Shown: one piece after another, positions 63,719 to 64,000 of the stretch
How positions within the stretch are numbered: position 1 is the first letter of the stretch
How the letters are laid out: every line of letters starts with the position of its first letter
Assembly: GCF_003046185.1 (NCBI RefSeq)
Contig: NZ_PZZL01000005.1
Span: 393,676-457,675, forward strand
DNA: 64,000 nt
Source: Phreatobacter oligotrophus
GTDB taxonomy: Bacteria; Pseudomonadota; Alphaproteobacteria; Rhizobiales; Phreatobacteraceae
Direction of reading: 5' to 3'
Translations under genes and position numbers: made by a program
The notes under the pieces: generated by a model
Told to the model about the DNA's origin: nothing
The model's input: the letters and a program-made list of their open reading frames with translations, nothing else
The model's database searches: none

Positions 63719-63879
63719 GTCCTGCCTCCGCACCTCGTGGGTCAGATGCTATGGCGCTGATGATCCGGAGGATGGCAGCGGCCGTGTCTGTCACGGGCTA
63801 ACGCGCCACGAGTCAGAGAGATCCGGCCGACGCGGCAAAGCCGCCTTCGTCCAGCGATGGCGCGCAGCCCCCGGACGCC

Positions 63880-63912
63880 AAAAAGCCCCGCCGGTTTGTG
63901 ACCGGGCGGGGC
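63880..63912 (-). terminator. Rho-independent terminator of the tRNA gene
   Basis: On the reverse strand a 7-bp GC stem (GCCCCGC.. with GCGGGGC), extended internally, is followed by five T. It lies 11 bp past the tRNA 3' end. Confidence 0.85.
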
Positions 63913-63923
63913 TTTTGGTGTTT

Positions 63924-64000
<77 letters not shown>

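Overview
The window is GC-rich and densely coding, with mostly ATG/GTG starts, many 4-bp stop/start overlaps and little non-coding DNA. GcrA and SciP (two cell-cycle regulators confined to Alphaproteobacteria), DUF992 and IalB-type secreted proteins, a fused indolepyruvate:ferredoxin oxidoreductase and an initiator tRNA of alphaproteobacterial form point to a free-living member of the Hyphomicrobiales (Rhizobiales). Genus cannot be settled from the sequence alone. I see no prophage, transposase or CRISPR array. The segment reads as chromosomal, with a vapBC module and REP-like inverted repeats as the only mobile-looking DNA.

Layout: 1-3.2 kb is a zinc-uptake cluster (znuCBA, a CobW-type GTPase, a His-rich small membrane protein). 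3.2-6.3 kb carries DUF992, sciP and the hook genes flgD and fliK. 6.5-9.2 kb is a tetronate/threonate catabolic operon (otnK-otnC-otnI). 9.4-13 kb is one large ferredoxin oxidoreductase gene. 13-24 kb is mixed metabolism (serine hydrolase, tandem GNAT, IlvD/Edd dehydratase, vapBC, aminotransferase, a split permease pair, DUF533, eda). 24-25.7 kb holds a divergent Lrp regulator and HPPD. 26.9-32.6 kb is a complete dipeptide/oligopeptide ABC importer. 32.7-42.6 kb holds a cupin, two serine hydrolases, rlmN, two IalB paralogues, leuC and argF-argD. 42.7-44.2 kb is an arsR-aquaporin-arsC operon. 44.2-45.2 kb is gcrA with an unusual upstream region. 45.2-56 kb holds nickel/cobalt export, a Zn amidohydrolase, dapB, gpmA, purC, DedA, an Lrp-RidA-creatininase operon and an ornithine/lysine decarboxylase with a long leader. 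56.9-62.9 kb holds a Kef antiporter, then a uracil-catabolism (URC) gene set: a GTP cyclohydrolase II homologue, a DUF1688 protein, uracil phosphoribosyltransferase and a DJ-1/PfpI protein. The end holds a DUF72 protein and a complete initiator tRNA gene with its terminator.

Most interesting points: (1) nine GANTC (CcrM) sites packed into 316 bp upstream of gcrA, against none that I find in the 537-bp gcrA ORF, with CtrA-like half-site pairs before both gcrA and sciP; (2) the bacterial URC uracil-degradation gene set, with a repeat mosaic in its first gap; (3) a leader of roughly 490 nt before the decarboxylase that may be a speF-type regulatory RNA; (4) an Lrp-RidA-creatininase operon of unknown substrate; (5) two adjacent half-size paralogous permeases.
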